A stretch of DNA of 6,804 bases, taken from positions 1-6,804 of the forward strand of contig JAISHX010000210.1 in NCBI GenBank assembly GCA_031262335.1. Direction: 5' to 3'. This DNA comes from Clostridiales bacterium (GTDB taxonomy: Bacteria; Bacillota; Clostridia; Lachnospirales; WRAX01). A program made the position numbers and the translations under genes. A model generated the notes under the pieces. The model searched no databases. It had not been told where the DNA came from and was given only the letters and a program-made list of their open reading frames with translations. Each line of letters opens with the position of its first letter. The first letter of the stretch is position 1. Shown here in pieces: positions 6,314-6,804 of this stretch.

Positions 6314-6804
6314 CTAACTTATAAAAATTTCTTTTTTATCATAATCATTTATAACATTTGTTCCGAATGAGCTTTCTAACAAACGTGTCGCATAATATTT
6401 TTTATAATCAATTGTCACGAATGATAATTCTGAAAGTTTATTTTCTTCAAATCCCCTTTCGCCTAAAAGCGCGTATTCAGGAACATAACTATCATCTCCG
6501 TCACTCGTAGCAAAAAAACGCGACTTTTCATAAGTTAAGCCGCTCCGGTTATAAGAGAGGAATGCTTCAATAAGCTCAGGTTCCTCACTAATTGAATAAT
6601 TCTCTCCGTTTGGAACAAGGTCAACGTCAGAATAAATCACCGCTTTAAGACGCGGAAATTTTAGTGAAATTTCCGTAAGAAAATCACTTATAAACTCAGC
6701 CGCTTCTTTTGTTTCATATACATTATCTTTAGGAGAGTAATGACTTACGCCAAATTCTGAAATCATAACAGGAGAATTTTCCGCATATTCGGCATAAAAA
6801 TCAG
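6314..6804 (-). CDS. C-terminal part of a glycoside-hydrolase-like protein (5' end outside window)
   Basis: The frame is open to the window edge, so only the last 162 residues are seen; the ATG at 6766 is internal and not the start. The fragment has PVMISEFGVSHYS (residues 11-23 of the fragment), a beta-strand ending in a Glu like the catalytic nucleophile of TIM-barrel glycoside hydrolases (GH26/GH113/GH5-type). It is followed by KFPRLKAVIYSDVD (48-61) and a NYSISEEPELIEAF (68-81) segment, as in secreted clostridial proteins of this group that often carry copper-amine-oxidase-N or similar domains at the front. The final 75 residues, with FVTIDYKKYYATRLLESSFGTNV, are less familiar. The likely role is hydrolysis or binding of a polysaccharide outside the cell, but the catalytic acid/base and any signal peptide are beyond the window. 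First gene of the minus-strand cluster; its stop is 9 bases from the next ATG. Confidence 0.6.
   Translation of the reverse strand, partial: DFYAEYAENSPVMISEFGVSHYSPKDNVYETKEAAEFISDFLTEISLKFPRLKAVIYSDVDLVPNGENYSISEEPELIEAFLSYNRSGLTYEKSRFFATSDGDDSYVPEYALLGERGFEENKLSELSFVTIDYKKYYATRLLESSFGTNVINDYDKKEIFIS

Noticed and set aside
1..6804. CRISPR array, tRNA or rRNA genes
   Set aside because: No regularly spaced direct repeats and no cloverleaf or rRNA-like sequence seen on either strand.

Overview
This window looks like chromosome of a low-GC, anaerobic-type Firmicute, most likely a member of Clostridia. This is inferred from the AT-rich codon use, strong AGGAGG/GAGGTG ribosome binding sites, a clostridial-style S8 peptidase prodomain, and close family matches of YjbQ and AcpS. 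The exact genus cannot be read from the sequence.

Left part (1-3238, plus strand): a compact three-gene operon. It runs clpA (double-AAA+ unfoldase of the ClpAP protease), a RimJ/RimL-type GNAT acetyltransferase starting at a TTG one base after the clpA stop, and a YjbQ/UPF0047 protein whose ATG overlaps the GNAT stop. The 5' end of clpA is complete, with its ribosome binding site at the window edge.

Middle (3239-4135): a remodelled region. A 435-base gap holds a possible 46-codon gene (TTG start, Shine-Dalgarno, upstream TATAAT), several perfect inverted repeats and a weak terminator-like hairpin. It is followed by the 5' part of an S8 (subtilisin-like) peptidase gene that stops just after the catalytic Asp region, so the Ser and His of the triad are missing. 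I read this as a truncated remnant.

Right part (4136-6804, minus strand): four closely spaced genes read toward the peptidase remnant. In transcription order they are the C-terminal end of a glycoside-hydrolase-like protein (cut by the window edge), a 49-residue single-pass membrane protein, a fused AcpS-NnrD protein, and an AT-rich unrecognised gene with Tyr/Asp-rich beta-type repeats. The membrane protein gene is too short to be seen easily; it overlaps the start of acpS-nnrD by 16 bases.

I did not find a clear new defence or mobile system. The points most worth a second look are the AcpS-NnrD fusion without an epimerase domain, the unrecognised repeat protein next to the broken peptidase, the two small genes, and the structured 3.2-3.7 kb intergenic region.
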